64,000 bases of DNA from Pseudomonas fortuita (lineage in GTDB: Bacteria > Pseudomonadota > Gammaproteobacteria > Pseudomonadales > Pseudomonadaceae), in contig NZ_CP114035.2 in the NCBI RefSeq assembly GCF_026898135.2, forward strand, positions 3,017,501 through 3,081,500. Direction: 5' to 3'. Position numbers and translations under genes: made by a program. The notes beneath the pieces are model-generated. The model made no database searches, was not told the origin of the DNA, and worked only from the letters and a program-made list of their open reading frames with translations. Below, piece after piece: positions 63,633 to 64,000 of this stretch; the stretch's first letter is position 1, and each line of letters begins with the position of its first letter.

Positions 63633-64000
63633 ATGAGTGGTCACTCGGGACTGGATTACAACGGCAAGGTGGTACTGGTCACCGGCGGTACCAAAGGCAT
63701 TGGCGCTGGCATTGCCCGCAGCTATCTGGCCGCCGGGGCCAAGGTGATCGTGTGTGGGCGCAACCTGCCTGAGCAATTGCCGAGCGTGGCTCAGGGCCAG
63801 GCGGACTTCATCGCCGCCGACGTGCGCGACCAGGCCTCCTTGCAAGGCCTGTTTGAGAGCATCCGCAGCAAATACGGCCGCCTCGATGTGCTGGTCAACA
63901 ACGCGGGCGGCAGCCCCTCGGCCGACGCCGCTAGCGCCTCGCCGCGTTTTCATGAGGGGATTATCCGCCTCAACCTGATTGCACCGCTCAATGTCGCCCA
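63633..64000 (+). CDS. Short-chain dehydrogenase/reductase, 3' end outside window
   Basis: At least 122 residues; GAGGAG 6 nt before the ATG. Cofactor motif VTGGTKGIGAGIARSYLAAG, acidic residue after DFIAADVRD, and NNAGG. The active-site Ser, Tyr and Lys lie past the window edge. Position suggests oxidation of a hydroxyacyl-CoA or steroid alcohol in the same pathway; the catabolic cluster probably continues to the right. Confidence 0.85.
   Translation, partial: MSGHSGLDYNGKVVLVTGGTKGIGAGIARSYLAAGAKVIVCGRNLPEQLPSVAQGQADFIAADVRDQASLQGLFESIRSKYGRLDVLVNNAGGSPSADAASASPRFHEGIIRLNLIAPLNVA

Noticed and set aside
1..64000. Prophage, integrase, tRNA or rRNA genes
   Set aside because: No integrase, transposase, tRNA or rRNA sequence was recognised in the window, so insertion of the catabolic cluster is suggested only by gene order.

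Overview
The window looks like chromosome from a Pseudomonas putida-group bacterium. The evidence is the high GC, the many REP palindromes built on GTGGGAGCGG, and the gluconate dehydrogenase / ptxS / kgu locus with its three PtxS palindromes in the P. putida arrangement.

Layout: (1) 1-2.3 kb: start of a type VI secretion gene (tssL) and a two-phosphatase operon. (2) 2.6-11.9 kb: 2-ketogluconate module. A three-subunit membrane dehydrogenase makes 2-ketogluconate in the periplasm, and KguT, KguK, KguD, KguE and PtxS import, phosphorylate, reduce and regulate. (3) 11.9-18 kb: endonuclease I, then a second full-length BamA-type barrel protein divergent from a CpxR/CpxA-like two-component system. 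(4) 18-28 kb: aldo/keto reductase, LysR and MFS genes, then an amino-acid-type ABC transporter operon with an FAD amine oxidase and an Lrp regulator, then MFS plus hydrolase. (5) 28-33.6 kb: LysR / acetolactate synthase pair and a bacteriophytochrome histidine kinase. (6) 33.7-36.5 kb: a decayed zone with LuxR, permease and DmpA-type remnants, a kinase-like gene, a DksA-like stub and an exact 230-bp tandem array of REP pairs. (7) 36.5-43.8 kb: a 1015-residue fusion of kinase, M23 peptidase-like and class-III aminotransferase-like domains, bracketed by two near-identical Lrp regulators and followed by a complete ABC importer. (8) 43.9-64 kb: etfBA and a steroid-type catabolic cluster. It has hydratase, acylating aldehyde dehydrogenase and aldolase in the Comamonas tesE-F-G order, a two-component flavin monooxygenase (HsaA/HsaB type), a delta1-dehydrogenase, a second FAD dehydrogenase of TesI type, a KshB-like reductase, an acyl-CoA ligase, an enoyl-CoA hydratase, two SDRs, an aldehyde dehydrogenase, a Tat-signal amidase and an MFS carrier. 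The oxygenase KshA, the extradiol dioxygenase and the C-C hydrolase are not in view.

The most interesting unexplained signal is a 16-bp inverted repeat, consensus TMGTCCRYTNNGACGA. I find five copies, all in intergenic DNA of region 8: two between the flavin reductase and the aldehyde dehydrogenase, and one each before the monooxygenase, between the hydratase and the last SDR, and before etfB. It looks like the operator of an unseen regulator that joins etfBA to the catabolic cluster. A second candidate is the perfect 11-bp-arm inverted repeat in front of the fusion gene, which has a looser relative in front of its ABC transporter.
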